NCBI GenBank assembly: GCA_026196575.1
Contig: JAPHSX010000010.1
Coordinates: 27,011 to 91,010 of the forward strand
Length of the DNA stretch: 64,000 nucleotides
Direction of reading: 5' to 3'
Source of the DNA: Gammaproteobacteria bacterium
GTDB lineage: Bacteria > Pseudomonadota > Gammaproteobacteria > Thiohalomonadales > Thiohalomonadaceae
Shown: piece by piece, positions 47,130 to 56,852 of the stretch
Layout of the letters: each line of letters opens with the position of its first letter
How positions within the stretch are numbered: position 1 is the first letter of the stretch
The notes under the pieces: generated by a model
Told to the model about the DNA's origin: nothing
The model's input: only the letters and a program-made list of their open reading frames with translations
The model's database searches: none
Program-made: the position numbers and the translations under genes

Positions 47130-47440
47130 CAACAGGGAGGTAGACAGGGAGGACGGCAAGGAGAGAGGTCAGCGGATGTGACCGGCAGAGATGGAACTCT
47201 GCAACAGGGAGTGTCGTGGGAGGTACAGGGCAGTAGACAGGGGATTTAGGGATGAGCGGCCATAGGGAGATGGTTGGGTACACAGGAGTGATAGAGCAGG
47301 GATTTGCCAAAGGGAATAACAACAAGTGGAGCGGGCTTCCACCTTAATGGATTGATCAGGATGATACGCCGAGGGAGTGGTGTTGGCTGGATGCCATGAG
47401 GGAAGATAGTATCGGGCGACTTTTTATAGTCGCCTTTTTT
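47130..47440 (+). ncRNA. csrB: CsrB/RsmZ-family regulatory RNA
   Basis: The roughly 311-base stretch contains 20 GGA trinucleotides (first at 47136, last at 47401), about four times the chance number, many as ACAGGGA, CAGGA or TCAGGATG, the CsrA/RsmA-binding form. Hairpins present many of them in loops or single strands. It ends in a strong intrinsic terminator, shows no credible coding frame, and is preceded by a GacA-box-like site. RNAs of this type bind many CsrA dimers and so relieve CsrA repression of motility, biofilm and carbon genes. The 3' end is firm; the 5' end is estimated from a weak promoter. It lies between addB and addA, transcribed opposite to both. Confidence 0.82.
47415..47440 (+). 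terminator. Intrinsic terminator of the CsrB-like RNA
   Basis: Perfect 7-bp stem GGCGACT (47415-47421) / AGTCGCC (47428-47434), loop TTTTAT, followed by T6. Confidence 0.9.
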
Positions 47441-47468
47441 ACGGCTGGAGTTTTTGCCGAGCGGGGGT

Positions 47469-50432
47469 TTATGCAGGAGAGTGCTCCCACCCGGACTCCG
47501 TGGGCCAGGTGCCGCGCCGGCATAGCCCCTCCATGGGACAGTAGCCGCATACCCCCTCATCGCCCCAGGCGGGCAGCCCCTGACCGTTGGCCATTTGCCT
47601 CTGCAACCCCTGCAGCCGCTCCCCGGTTTCTGTACGGAGTTGCGCCAGCGCCGCATCGCGCAGTACTACCTTGCTGGCGAGTTTGTTGCCATCTAGCGCC
47701 AGGTATTCCACCTGGGCGACGGGCAGCTGCCGGTGATCTGCCAACAGGGCATAGAAGGGGAGCTGCACCGCCTCGCCGCTGAGCACCTCCTCCTCGCTGG
47801 CCATACCCCCGGTCTTGTAGTCGAGTAGCGCCACCCCCTCCTGCTGCCGGTCGATGCGATCGATACGTCCCTGTAGCTCCAGCTGCGGGGCAAAGCCCTC
47901 GGTGCACAGCTCCACCTCGACGCTCTCGACCTCGCCCTCCTGTTCGCGCTGGAGCTGCCAGTCAAGGTAGCCGGGGATCTTCTCCAGCCAGCGCTGCAGC
48001 CAGCCGCGATGCAGAAAGTTGTCCTCCAGATCGACGGCGAAGACCGCGCGGCTGATCTCCTCCAGCAGCAGCTGGGCGCGGTGGCGTGAGCGCTCATCGA
48101 GCTTGCCGCGGAAGGGGCCTGGCAGCCCCGCCACCTCACCATGGAAGGCCTGCAGGATGCGGTGCACCCGCTCGCCGTAGTCGCTCTTCTGCAGCGCCTC
48201 GCGAATCGCCTCGGGGGGGGCGAGGCGCAGTCCGCGCGCGGCATAGAACTGATAGGGGCAGTCCATCAGCTGCTGGTAGGCCGAGGCGGAGTAGCGTTGC
48301 GGCAATAGCGAGGTGGCGAGCGCCGGGGCGGGGGGAAGAGTGGCCGTCGGCAGGGGGGCGCGGCGATCCACCACCTGGCTGTCGGGGGAGGCGAGCAGTT
48401 GCGCCAGTTCGATATCCTCCAGCGCATCGGCGTAGGCCAGCAGGTGAAAGCTGCGCAGTGACGCCAGCCAGGGACTGGGCAGGATCTCCTCCCCATCCTG
48501 CTGCTGGCGCAGGGTGAGTAGCAGGTGGGGCGCTGCCTCCAGCAGGCGGCGGAAGTGGAAGAGGCGCTCGGCCAACTGCTCCTCGCCGCAGGGCAGCCCC
48601 AGCTCGCGGCGCACCGCGTCGTTGAAGAAGGGGCTGACGGCGGGGCTGCCGGGCAGGAATTCGCGCTCCATGCCGGCGATGATCAGGGCGTCGAAGCGTT
48701 GCAGCTGGCTCTGCCCCAGCCCCATCAGGGTGACGGCGTGGCCCGGGCTGGCAAGGCGAAAATGGGACTGCTCCAGGGTGCGTCCCAGCCAGCCGCGAAA
48801 CTCCAGCCACGAGAGGGGTTGCGCCTCACCCCGCACCGCCCGTTGCATCTGTTGCAGGGTGTCTAGCAGGTGCCGCCCCGCCGCATCCGCCGCCAGGCCC
48901 TCCGCCAGCCCTAGCGGCGCCAGACTTTCCAGCAGGGTGTCAAGATAGCGCGAGGCCGGGTGCTCCCCCTGCAGCAGTGGCAGCAGGGGCTGCACCACCC
49001 TGCTCAGACATTCGAGCAGGGCGAGCACACCGTTCAGTCCTGCGGCCAGCTCTGTCGGCAGACGGTGCTGGCGAAAGCGGGTCTGGCGCAGGTAGCGGCC
49101 AAGACCGCTGCCGATGTTCTCGTGCAGCACGATATCCTGCTCCAGCCGGTAGACCTCGGCGAGGTACTCCTCGCGTTCTCGCGCCGCAAAGATGAAGGGG
49201 GATTTGAGCAGGTCGAGCATAGCCTGGTAGCTAAAGTCCTCCTCGATGCACTGCAGCCAGTGCTCCAGCACGGCGGCGGCGCTGGTGGTGGAGAGGGCCC
49301 AGCCCGAGGCGTCGTGCAGTGCGACCCCGGCACGCTCCAGTAGGGCGCGCAGCCGGCGTGCCAGCCGGCGATTCTCGCTGACAATGCCGATCTGCCGGTG
49401 GCCCGCCAGCAGCCAGCGGCGCACCTGCAGCTCCACGGCGCGCGCCTCCTGCTCATCACCGTCGGCATGGAACAGCTTGATGGTGTCGGCGATGGGGGAG
49501 GTGGGGTGTTGCGTGGCGAAGCGCCGTGCCCGCTCGCGCAGCGGGGAGGGGTCGTCATCCGGGTGATAGAGGGTGTCGAAGAGCCGGTTGGCGGCCCCGC
49601 CTTGCTGTTTTTGTGGCAGCGGTTGCTGTAGCGACTTGAACAACGAGCAGAGCGGCGTGCGCGGGTGGTAGCGGTAGGGTGGCTCCTCTCCCCCCTTTGC
49701 CTCATGGCCACCCTCGCCGTGCAACAGCAGGGTGAGCCTGCCCGTCTGCAGCATCTCCCCCAGCCAGCGCCGCTCGGCGTTGCGCAGCGTAGGGAGGCCC
49801 ACCAGATAGAGCGGCGGAGAGGGCGGTTGTTGCAGCGCGTGGGAGAGTTGCAGCAGGTGGTGGGTCTGTTGATCGATAAGTTCTCTGGCATGCAGTTGCT
49901 GATGCCAGGCGTGCCACAGGGTGTGCACCAGTCGCGCCTCGCGATCCAGTGCCGCGGGTTCATTTCCCGTCAGGCCATATCCGGCGGCGATGCGGGCGGC
50001 GAACTGCGGCAGATCGGCGGGCAGCTCGACCTGGTTGAGGGTGAGCTCATCGAACAGTTGCAGCAGGCTATCGGCCAGCGCCCACAGATTGGCGTCACCA
50101 AACAGCCCCCGATGTTCGCGCAGCGCCTCCACCAGTATCAGCATGCGCTGGTGATCATTGACCACCGTCGCTCCAACCGTTACCGGTTGGTCGTTAAGCC
50201 AGCCGCGCAGGGTGGTGATACGCGGCCCGAGCAGGGCATCGACACCGAGTGTGGCCGCCTGGTGCAGCAGCAGCTCACGCAGCCGTACCGCCCCCTCCAG
50301 ATCAGGAAGCAGCACAGTGACCCCGTCGAGGCGCGGCAGGCGGGCGCGGTGATCGCTCAGCAGACGGGTGGCCAGCCGTGCCAGCGGATCTTCAGCGTAG
50401 GGGACAAGTTGCATCGACTGTTCGGAGATCAC
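47469..50432 (-). CDS. addB: AddB-type nuclease with iron-sulfur cysteine cluster
   Basis: 987 residues from GTG 50432 (GGAAG seven bases upstream; ATG 50414 is the alternative). The N-terminal part is a helicase-like domain without a working Walker A; the C-terminal PD-(D/E)XK nuclease (about 715-985) has LDYKTG (D871, K873). Cys725 in DCPYQFY and C962-x2-C965-x5-C971 match the four-cysteine 4Fe-4S staple of AddB nucleases. It is the probable partner of the addA product 577 bases downstream; end processing at breaks is inferred from the pair. Confidence 0.9.
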   Translation of the reverse strand: MISEQSMQLVPYAEDPLARLATRLLSDHRARLPRLDGVTVLLPDLEGAVRLRELLLHQAATLGVDALLGPRITTLRGWLNDQPVTVGATVVNDHQRMLILVEALREHRGLFGDANLWALADSLLQLFDELTLNQVELPADLPQFAARIAAGYGLTGNEPAALDREARLVHTLWHAWHQQLHARELIDQQTHHLLQLSHALQQPPSPPLYLVGLPTLRNAERRWLGEMLQTGRLTLLLHGEGGHEAKGGEEPPYRYHPRTPLCSLFKSLQQPLPQKQQGGAANRLFDTLYHPDDDPSPLRERARRFATQHPTSPIADTIKLFHADGDEQEARAVELQVRRWLLAGHRQIGIVSENRRLARRLRALLERAGVALHDASGWALSTTSAAAVLEHWLQCIEEDFSYQAMLDLLKSPFIFAAREREEYLAEVYRLEQDIVLHENIGSGLGRYLRQTRFRQHRLPTELAAGLNGVLALLECLSRVVQPLLPLLQGEHPASRYLDTLLESLAPLGLAEGLAADAAGRHLLDTLQQMQRAVRGEAQPLSWLEFRGWLGRTLEQSHFRLASPGHAVTLMGLGQSQLQRFDALIIAGMEREFLPGSPAVSPFFNDAVRRELGLPCGEEQLAERLFHFRRLLEAAPHLLLTLRQQQDGEEILPSPWLASLRSFHLLAYADALEDIELAQLLASPDSQVVDRRAPLPTATLPPAPALATSLLPQRYSASAYQQLMDCPYQFYAARGLRLAPPEAIREALQKSDYGERVHRILQAFHGEVAGLPGPFRGKLDERSRHRAQLLLEEISRAVFAVDLEDNFLHRGWLQRWLEKIPGYLDWQLQREQEGEVESVEVELCTEGFAPQLELQGRIDRIDRQQEGVALLDYKTGGMASEEEVLSGEAVQLPFYALLADHRQLPVAQVEYLALDGNKLASKVVLRDAALAQLRTETGERLQGLQRQMANGQGLPAWGDEGVCGYCPMEGLCRRGTWPTESGWEHSPA

Positions 50433-50510
50433 GCCGCGCTTCCGTTTGAGGTGGGTGGTTATTAAACCACAAATGGTCAGGATATGAGGCTGTCGCCGCC
50501 ACGGTGGTGG

Positions 50511-51392
50511 CTACCTTGCCCGTCGCCGCAAGGCCGCGCGGAGCGGCTTGAGCAGTTTATCCCGCCCGCGTCGCCGTTGATATCGTTCCGCCCGCCGCCG
50601 CTGTTGTTGCAGCGGCGCCTGCAGCGAAGTGATGAGCGCGGCGACGGCGCTGTTGTCGGGGTACTGCGTCGCAAGGTGCTGGCGCAGCAGTTGCAGGTCA
50701 CGGTAGTCGCCAAGCTCCTCCTGCAACCGTTTCAGGGCGGCTACTGCCATCGCTGTTCTCGGCTCAGCGGCCAGCGGTTCGAGCAGGTAACGCAGTCTCT
50801 TGGTGTGAATGCGCAGCCGGTGGACCAACGTCTCGTCCCACTGCCGCCGTAGCGACTTCAGCTCCCCTTTCAGCCGTTTGAGTTGCCGGCGTCCCAGACG
50901 GCGGCCAAGGGCGCCGAAGGTATCGTGTTTCTTTTTTATGTGGTTACATCGCGGGGGGCTTTCCAGCAGCGGCAGCAGTGTAGCCCACCGCGCGGGCAGT
51001 TCGCGGTGAAGTTGGTGGCGGGCGCGCGCCAGCTGCTGTTGCATGGGCGCGAGCAGTTGGGGCTGGGCTGGACAGTGTGTTTGCAGCTGGGCGACAAAGA
51101 CCTCCAGATTCCGGGCGTGGTTGGTCTGTTGTTGCAGTGCGCGCAGCTGCTCTGTCAGTTGCGCGTCACTATCGAGTAGCTTGCGGTAGCTGCGCAGCAG
51201 GCTGCGCAGGCGTCGCACCGCGACGCGAAAGTCATGCAGGGCCTCCGCGTCACCCTGTTGCATAAAGCGGCTGTATTGCTCACAAAGCTCGCCACACTGC
51301 AGCGCCAGCAGCTGCTGCAGCCCCTCCCCGGACGGGAGTCTGGCTAGCTGTGGCGGCCCAGCAGGCGCAGTTGTCTGGGTGTCAGCAGCCAT
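50511..51392 (-). CDS. CHAD domain protein
   Basis: 293 residues, all-helical, very rich in Arg, Leu, Gln. The CHAD signature is present: conserved His in ALHDFRVAVRRLRSLLRSY (about 52-70) and VHRLRIHTKRLRYLLE (about 192-207). CHAD domains bind inorganic polyphosphate and localise to polyphosphate granules in studied cases. It overlaps sixA by 49 bases and is the last gene of pyk-sixA-CHAD. Confidence 0.9.
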   Translation of the reverse strand: MAADTQTTAPAGPPQLARLPSGEGLQQLLALQCGELCEQYSRFMQQGDAEALHDFRVAVRRLRSLLRSYRKLLDSDAQLTEQLRALQQQTNHARNLEVFVAQLQTHCPAQPQLLAPMQQQLARARHQLHRELPARWATLLPLLESPPRCNHIKKKHDTFGALGRRLGRRQLKRLKGELKSLRRQWDETLVHRLRIHTKRLRYLLEPLAAEPRTAMAVAALKRLQEELGDYRDLQLLRQHLATQYPDNSAVAALITSLQAPLQQQRRRAERYQRRRGRDKLLKPLRAALRRRAR

Positions 51393-51844
51393 TGCAGTGA
51401 ACCCTCCCCCAAGGCGATTTGGTCGGTAAAGCGAAGCAGTGCCGCTCCCCCCTTTTTTAGCACAAACCCATCACCCTCCTCGCCACAGATGAGGGCGGTG
51501 ATGAGCCGGCTTAGCCCCGGCTCGTGACCGACGATCGCCAGCGAGGTGCCGCCGGTCTGGTTGAGTGCGCGCACGAGTTTGCTGCTGCCAAGGTCAGGGG
51601 TGAGTGCCGCGCAGGTTTGCAGGGTGGCGTGCGGGTAGTTGCCGGCAAGGATCTCCGCGGTCTGTCGCGCGCGCAACAATGGGCTGCTGAGCAGGGTGTC
51701 GATGTTCTCGTGCTGGCGCTGTAGCCCCCGCGAGGCTACGACCATTCTGTTGCGCCCCTCCGCGGTGAGTGGGCGAAGCGCATCGTCCATGCCGGGGGCG
51801 CGCTCCTCGGCGATGGCATGGCGTACCACCAGCAGTTCACGCAT
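51344..51844 (-). CDS. sixA: Phosphohistidine phosphatase SixA
   Basis: 166 residues of the histidine phosphatase superfamily with RHAIAEER (8-15, catalytic His9) and GHEPGLSRL carrying the second catalytic His. In E. coli SixA acts on phosphohistidine of the nitrogen PTS. Its start overlaps the pyk stop by 8 bases, and its 3' end overlaps the CHAD gene, so all three are coupled. Confidence 0.93.
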   Translation of the reverse strand: MRELLVVRHAIAEERAPGMDDALRPLTAEGRNRMVVASRGLQRQHENIDTLLSSPLLRARQTAEILAGNYPHATLQTCAALTPDLGSSKLVRALNQTGGTSLAIVGHEPGLSRLITALICGEEGDGFVLKKGGAALLRFTDQIALGEGSLQWLLTPRQLRLLGRHS

Positions 51845-53309
51845 TGGGTGGCGCCTCCGTCAGGTGCATGATCTTCAGCACCGGTTCGTTGAGGCTGGGG
51901 TCGTCGCTGAAACCGGAGACCAGCAGTACTGAGCCGCCACTGTGGAGCAGGTGGTGGCTGAGGGCGACCTGTTCGCTTAGTTCGCGCCAGTTGCGACTGG
52001 CCTCCACCGTGACGGTGACTGGCACGATGCCCCAGTGCAGACAGAGGCGACGGCTCACCCGCTCATCGGTGGTGATCCCCATGCAGGGGGCGGTGGGGCG
52101 GGCGGCGGCGATGATCTGTGCGGTCAGCCCACTGCTGGTGGGAATGAGGATGCCCTGCAGTTTGAGGCTCTCGGCCAGCGAGGTGGCGGCGCGCGCCACC
52201 GCCTCGCGCAGCGGCAGTTTGGCTTCGTGGGGCGTGGCGAGCGGCTCGCCGATTTGGTTGTGTTGCCACTGGTACTGTTCCATCTCGCGCAGGATGCGAT
52301 CCATGGTGCCAAGCGCCTTGACCGGGTAGCGACCGCTGGCGGTCTCGGCGGAGAGCATCACCGCATCGGTGCCAAGCAGTGCGGCGTTGGCCACGTCACC
52401 CACCTCGGCGCGGGTGGGGCGGGAGCGGGTTATCATCGACTCCAGCATCTGGGTGGCGACGATCACCGGCCGGTGGTGCCGGCGTGCCAGGCGGATGAGT
52501 TCACGCTGGATCAGCGGCACCCGTTCGGCGGGTAGCTCGATGCCCAGGTCGCCGCGGGCGATCATGATGCCGTAGGCCTGTTGCAGAATGGCCTCGATAT
52601 TCTCCACCGCCTCTGGCTTTTCGATCTTGGCGATGATCGGGATCTCGCGCCCCAGCTTGGCGAGCAGGCGTTGCAGGGCGGCCACCTCGATGGCGCGGCG
52701 CACGAAGCTGAGGGCGATGAAGTCGGCGCCCAGCTCTACGGCCAGTGCCGCGTCGCGGCGATCCTTGGCGGTAGTGGCGGCAACGGTGAGGCGTGAGTCG
52801 GGCAGGTTCATCCCCTTGTGCTCTTTCAGGGTGCCGCCGAAGATGACGCGGCAGCGGATCTCCTTCTCCTCCACCGCCTCGATCAGCAGTTCGAAGTGGC
52901 CATCATCGAGGAAGATCCGCTCGCTCGGTGTTACATCCCGGTAGAGGGTGCGATACTGCGAGGGGATGAGTCCCGGCCCGCCCATGACGTTGCGGCAGGT
53001 AACGGTGACCGCCTGCCCCTCGACCAATTTAATCTGGCCGTCGGCCAGCCTGCCGACGCGGATCTTCGGCCCGCACAGATCCATCAGGATCGCCACCGGC
53101 TGCCGGAGTTTTTTCGCGCAGCGGCGCACACGGGCGAAGAGCTGGCGGTGGCTGTCGTGGTCACCGTGGGAGAGGTTGAGGCGAAAGACGTTGGCCCCGG
53201 CCTTGATCAGCCGTTCGATGGCGGCGAGGGAGCTGCTGGCGGGGCCGAGGGTGGCGATGATCTTGGTGCGCCGCCAGTGCAGGGCGGTGGTGGTGTGAGG
53301 CTCTGACAT
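51837..53309 (-). CDS. pyk: Pyruvate kinase
   Basis: 490 residues from ATG 53309 with AAGGAG six bases upstream; an in-frame ATG at 53330 lacks this. RTKIIATLGPAS at the start, IAKIEKPEAVENI and MLESMI..PTRAEVGDVANA..GTDAVMLSAETASGRYP are diagnostic. Converts phosphoenolpyruvate and ADP to pyruvate and ATP. It leads the leftward pyk-sixA-CHAD operon. Confidence 0.97.
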   Translation of the reverse strand: MSEPHTTTALHWRRTKIIATLGPASSSLAAIERLIKAGANVFRLNLSHGDHDSHRQLFARVRRCAKKLRQPVAILMDLCGPKIRVGRLADGQIKLVEGQAVTVTCRNVMGGPGLIPSQYRTLYRDVTPSERIFLDDGHFELLIEAVEEKEIRCRVIFGGTLKEHKGMNLPDSRLTVAATTAKDRRDAALAVELGADFIALSFVRRAIEVAALQRLLAKLGREIPIIAKIEKPEAVENIEAILQQAYGIMIARGDLGIELPAERVPLIQRELIRLARRHHRPVIVATQMLESMITRSRPTRAEVGDVANAALLGTDAVMLSAETASGRYPVKALGTMDRILREMEQYQWQHNQIGEPLATPHEAKLPLREAVARAATSLAESLKLQGILIPTSSGLTAQIIAAARPTAPCMGITTDERVSRRLCLHWGIVPVTVTVEASRNWRELSEQVALSHHLLHSGGSVLLVSGFSDDPSLNEPVLKIMHLTEAPPNA

Positions 53310-53350
53310 GTGACTCCTTGGGGTTGCCACCAGTATAGGGGATCTTGCCG

Positions 53351-55918
53351 CTATAGCAGCCCCTTCAGGCGATAGAGCGCCTGCAACGCCTCACGCGGGC
53401 TCATCTCGTCCGGTTCCAGCAACTCCACCGCCCCCAGCAGCGGGTGGGGTGGGGTGGCGGTGAACAGCGCCAGCTGCGCCTCGCCGGAGTCGTGTTCAGT
53501 GCGCACACTGCTGCCCTGCTCCAGCTCGATGAGCTTCTGTTTTGCCTGCTGCACCACCTCGCGCGGCACCCCGGCCAGCTGTGCCACCTGCAGGCCGTAA
53601 CTCTGGTTGGCGGGCCCCTCCTTGACGCTGTGCATGAAGATGATTTTCTCGCCATGCTCCACCGCATCAAGGTGAACGTTGGCGCAGTGGGGCAGGCTCT
53701 CGGGCAGGGCGGTGAGCTCGAAGTAGTGGGTGGCGAAGAGGGTGAATGCCTGCAGCCGGGTCGCCAGGTGGCGGGCGCAGGCCCAGGCGAGTGACATGCC
53801 GTCGAAGGTGGAGGTGCCGCGGCCGATCTCATCCATCAACACCAGGCTCTGGGCGGTGGCGTTGTTGAGGATGTTGGCCGTTTCGGTCATCTCGACCATG
53901 AAGGTGGAGCGGCCGCTGGCCAGGTCGTCCGAGGCACCGATGCGGGTGAAGATGCGATCCACCGGGCCGATGGTGGCCTGCTCTGCCGGGACAAAGCTGC
54001 CGATGTGGGCCAGCAGCACGATGAGGGCGGTCTGGCGCATGTAGGTCGATTTGCCGCCCATGTTGGGGCCGGTGATGATGAGCATGCGCCGTGTCTCATC
54101 GAAGCGCAGGTCGTTGGGGATGAATGGCTCCGCCATCACCTGCTCTACCACGATGTGGCGACCACTGCGAATATCAAGACCGGCTTTGTCACTCAGTGAC
54201 GGGCACACCAGGCGCAGGCTCTCGGCCCGCTCGGCGAGATTGTTGAGGGCATCGAGTTCGGCCAGGGCGGCGGCGCTCTGTTGCAGCGGGGCAAGCTCGG
54301 CCCCAACGGTTTCCAGCAGCGCCTCGTAGAGCCCCTTCTCGCGTGAGAGCGCCCGCTCGGCGGCGGAGAGCGCCTTCTCCTCGAAGGCCTTCAGTTCCGG
54401 GGTGATGTAGCGTTCGGCGTTCTTCAGGGTCTGACGGCGCACATAGGTGACCGGCACCCGCTCGCTCTGCGCTCGGCTCACCTCGATGTAGTAGCCGTGC
54501 ACCCGGTTGTAGCTCACCTTGAGGGTGGCGATGCCGCTCTGCTCGCGCTCGCGCGCCTCCAGTCCAAGCAGGAACTGTCCGGCATTTTCGCGGATCGCCC
54601 GCAGTTCATCGAGCTCGGCATCAAAGCCCGCGGCAATTACCCCGCCGTCGCGGATGAGGAGCGGCGGCTCGTCGATGAGGGCGCGGGAGAGCAACGCGTA
54701 AAGCGCGGGGTAGCTGGCGATGCGCCGGGCGATGTCGGCGAGCGGCGGTGAGTCGAGGCCGGCGAGCGATTGTTGCAGCTCCGGCAGGCGGCGCAGCGCC
54801 TCGCGCAGCGCGGTGAGGTCGCGTGGGCGGGCCGATTTGAGGGCGATGCGGGTGAGGATGCGTTCGATATCGCCAATGCCGCGCAGACGCTCGTGCAGCT
54901 CGGTGAACAGCTGGCGCTCCAGCAGGGTCTCGATCGCCTGCTGGCGGCCACGCAGCAGCGCGTGGTCGCGCAGCGGGCGGTTGATCCAGCGTCGTAGCAG
55001 GCGGCTGCCCATGGCGGTGGCGGTGCGATCCATCACCCCGGCCAGGGTGTGGCGGTGGTCGCCAGCGAGATTGCTCTCCAGTTCCAGATTGCGACGGCTC
55101 GCCGCATCGAGCTGCAGCGCCTCATCGTGCTGCTCCAGGGTGAGGCCATGCAGGTGGGGCAGGGTGCCGCGCTGGGTCTCCTGCACGTAGTGGAGCAGGG
55201 CGCCGGCGGCGGCGGTCGCCTCCGGCAGCCCCTCGCAGCCGAAGCCGCTCAGGTCGCGGGTGGCGAACTGCTGGCAGAGCAGGCGGTGGGCGCTGTCGTG
55301 TTCAAAGTGCCAGGGGGCGAGGCGCGCCAGCCCGGTGCGTGCGGGCAGGCCGGTCTGCTCCTCGCTCACCACCAGTTCCGCCGGATGCAGCCGCTCCAGC
55401 TCGGCGGCCAGCGCCTCCTCGCCCTGCAGTTGCTGCACGCTAAAGCGGCCGCTGGTGATGTCGAGGGTGGCCAGTCCGAACTGCTCGCGCCGTTGCGCGA
55501 TGGCGCAGATGAGATTGTCGCGCCGCTCATCGAGCAGCGCCTCATCGGTGACGGTGCCGGGGGTAACGATACGCACCACCTTGCGTTCCACCGGCCCCTT
55601 CGACTGGGCGGGGTCGCCGATCTGCTCGCAGATCGCCACCGATTCGCCCTGTTTGATGAGGCGCGCCAGGTACCCCTCCGCCGCGTGGTAGGGCACTCCG
55701 GCCATCGCTATCGGCTCCCCCGCCGAGGAGCCGCGTGCCGTGAGCGTGATGTTGAGCAGTGCCGCGGCGCGTTTGGCATCGTCATAGAAGAGTTCATAAA
55801 AATCCCCCATGCGGTAGAACAGCAGCATCTGGGGAAACTCCGCCTTGATGCGCAGATATTGCTGCATCATTGGGGTGTGTGCGCCGGCGGCGGTGGTTGT
55901 TTCTGTTGCTGTTTTCAT
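53351..55918 (-). CDS. mutS: DNA mismatch repair protein MutS
   Basis: 855 residues, near-identical in length to E. coli MutS. Mismatch-wedging Phe-x-Glu lies in GDFYELF (about 37-43), the ATPase has Walker [10 protein letters not shown] (617-625), [12 protein letters not shown] and FATHYFELT. Recognises mismatches and recruits MutL (10142-11905). Separate transcript from pyk, which lies 41 bases downstream on the same strand. Confidence 0.98.
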   Translation of the reverse strand: MKTATETTTAAGAHTPMMQQYLRIKAEFPQMLLFYRMGDFYELFYDDAKRAAALLNITLTARGSSAGEPIAMAGVPYHAAEGYLARLIKQGESVAICEQIGDPAQSKGPVERKVVRIVTPGTVTDEALLDERRDNLICAIAQRREQFGLATLDITSGRFSVQQLQGEEALAAELERLHPAELVVSEEQTGLPARTGLARLAPWHFEHDSAHRLLCQQFATRDLSGFGCEGLPEATAAAGALLHYVQETQRGTLPHLHGLTLEQHDEALQLDAASRRNLELESNLAGDHRHTLAGVMDRTATAMGSRLLRRWINRPLRDHALLRGRQQAIETLLERQLFTELHERLRGIGDIERILTRIALKSARPRDLTALREALRRLPELQQSLAGLDSPPLADIARRIASYPALYALLSRALIDEPPLLIRDGGVIAAGFDAELDELRAIRENAGQFLLGLEAREREQSGIATLKVSYNRVHGYYIEVSRAQSERVPVTYVRRQTLKNAERYITPELKAFEEKALSAAERALSREKGLYEALLETVGAELAPLQQSAAALAELDALNNLAERAESLRLVCPSLSDKAGLDIRSGRHIVVEQVMAEPFIPNDLRFDETRRMLIITGPNMGGKSTYMRQTALIVLLAHIGSFVPAEQATIGPVDRIFTRIGASDDLASGRSTFMVEMTETANILNNATAQSLVLMDEIGRGTSTFDGMSLAWACARHLATRLQAFTLFATHYFELTALPESLPHCANVHLDAVEHGEKIIFMHSVKEGPANQSYGLQVAQLAGVPREVVQQAKQKLIELEQGSSVRTEHDSGEAQLALFTATPPHPLLGAVELLEPDEMSPREALQALYRLKGLL

Positions 55919-56044
55919 GCGGCGCAGTGTAGCGGAAAAGGCGGGTGGCTAGCCAGATTGCCCGGTGGCTAGGGGCTGGCGAGAGACTTGCGGCCGCAGA
56001 GAAGGTTTGCTAACAATGGGCCGCGAACCGAGGGAGACGAGACG

Positions 56045-56356
56045 ATGCTGTTCAGAGGCGACTACGAAGAGAAACGGGATTTTACGCGTATGGGGCTGGA
56101 GTGTCCGGCCACCCTGCGCATCGATGGCGAGGAGACGGTGCATCAGGCGGTGGCCACCGATCTGAGTGCCACCGGGCTGCAACTTGACTGTGCCCTGGCC
56201 GTGGCCGAGGGGGGCGTGGTGATGGTGGAGATGATCCCGGAGCAGGCGATTGTGCCGCCGCTCCAGGCACGGGCCGAGGTGGTGCGTTGTACCGGGAACG
56301 AAAAGGGAGGGTACCGGCTGGGGTTGAGGATTGTGGAGATGATGCCCGGCCTGTGA
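56045..56356 (+). CDS. PilZ domain protein (c-di-GMP receptor candidate)
   Basis: 103 residues from ATG 56045 with GGGAGACGAG upstream; an ATG at 55988 is less likely. Complete motifs RDFTR (RxxxR, about 10-14) and DLSATG (DxSxxG, about 38-43). A single-domain PilZ protein between divergent mutS and the converging hypothetical gene. Target unknown. Confidence 0.88.
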   Translation: MLFRGDYEEKRDFTRMGLECPATLRIDGEETVHQAVATDLSATGLQLDCALAVAEGGVVMVEMIPEQAIVPPLQARAEVVRCTGNEKGGYRLGLRIVEMMPGL

Positions 56357-56371
56357 GGGCGGCCCCAGGCT

Positions 56372-56767
56372 TTAGACGTAGCTGTCGAGGCGGGGCATCA
56401 GCTCTCCCCCCTCATCCGCCAGGCCGCTGGCATTGCGATAGGCCCCCAGTGCCTGTTGAATCCGTAGCGGTTCATTATCCACGCGGTAGGCCTCGCGCTG
56501 GGGTGACGGCTCCTGCCGCGCCTCTGCCTGGCGGTAGCGGCTCTGTAGCACCAGCTGGCGCGAGTCGACGGGCGCTGGTATGGCGGCGGCTGGTAGCTCA
56601 GCGGTTTGCGGTGTGTCGTCAGGGCGAGGGGGTGCCGGCGATGCATACTCTTCCCGCCCCGTCTCCCCCATCTCCCTTGGTGGCCTGAGAGGCAAGTTGG
56701 TCTCCGGTCTGCCGCCCTGTTGCCGTGCCGGGGGAGAGGAATAAATTGTGGAGGAGGCGATTTCCAT
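56372..56767 (-). CDS. Small hypothetical protein, Pro/Arg-rich
   Basis: 131 residues if started at ATG 56767, chosen because MEIASSTIYSS looks like a family start and GGAA precedes it; the frame stays open to 57025 across pncC, which I regard as shadow. The middle is low-complexity (Pro, Arg, Glu); the C-terminus (IQQALGAYRNASGL..PRLDSYV) resembles the helical tail of other unnamed gammaproteobacterial proteins I recall. No signal peptide or membrane segment. Function unknown. Confidence 0.55.
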   Translation of the reverse strand: MEIASSTIYSSPPARQQGGRPETNLPLRPPREMGETGREEYASPAPPRPDDTPQTAELPAAAIPAPVDSRQLVLQSRYRQAEARQEPSPQREAYRVDNEPLRIQQALGAYRNASGLADEGGELMPRLDSYV

Positions 56768-56852
56768 CTGTTCCGTTCTCGGTGCGCGGTAATTTGCGTA
56801 ATCGCTTTTTGCGTCCAGAATCGAATAGTGCAACTTCTTGGAATTATGCATC

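Noticed and set aside
47041..47440. Short open frames on both strands across the addA-addB gap
   Set aside because: Low-quality reading frames without ribosome-binding sites; the GGA pattern and the terminator explain the region better as an RNA gene.
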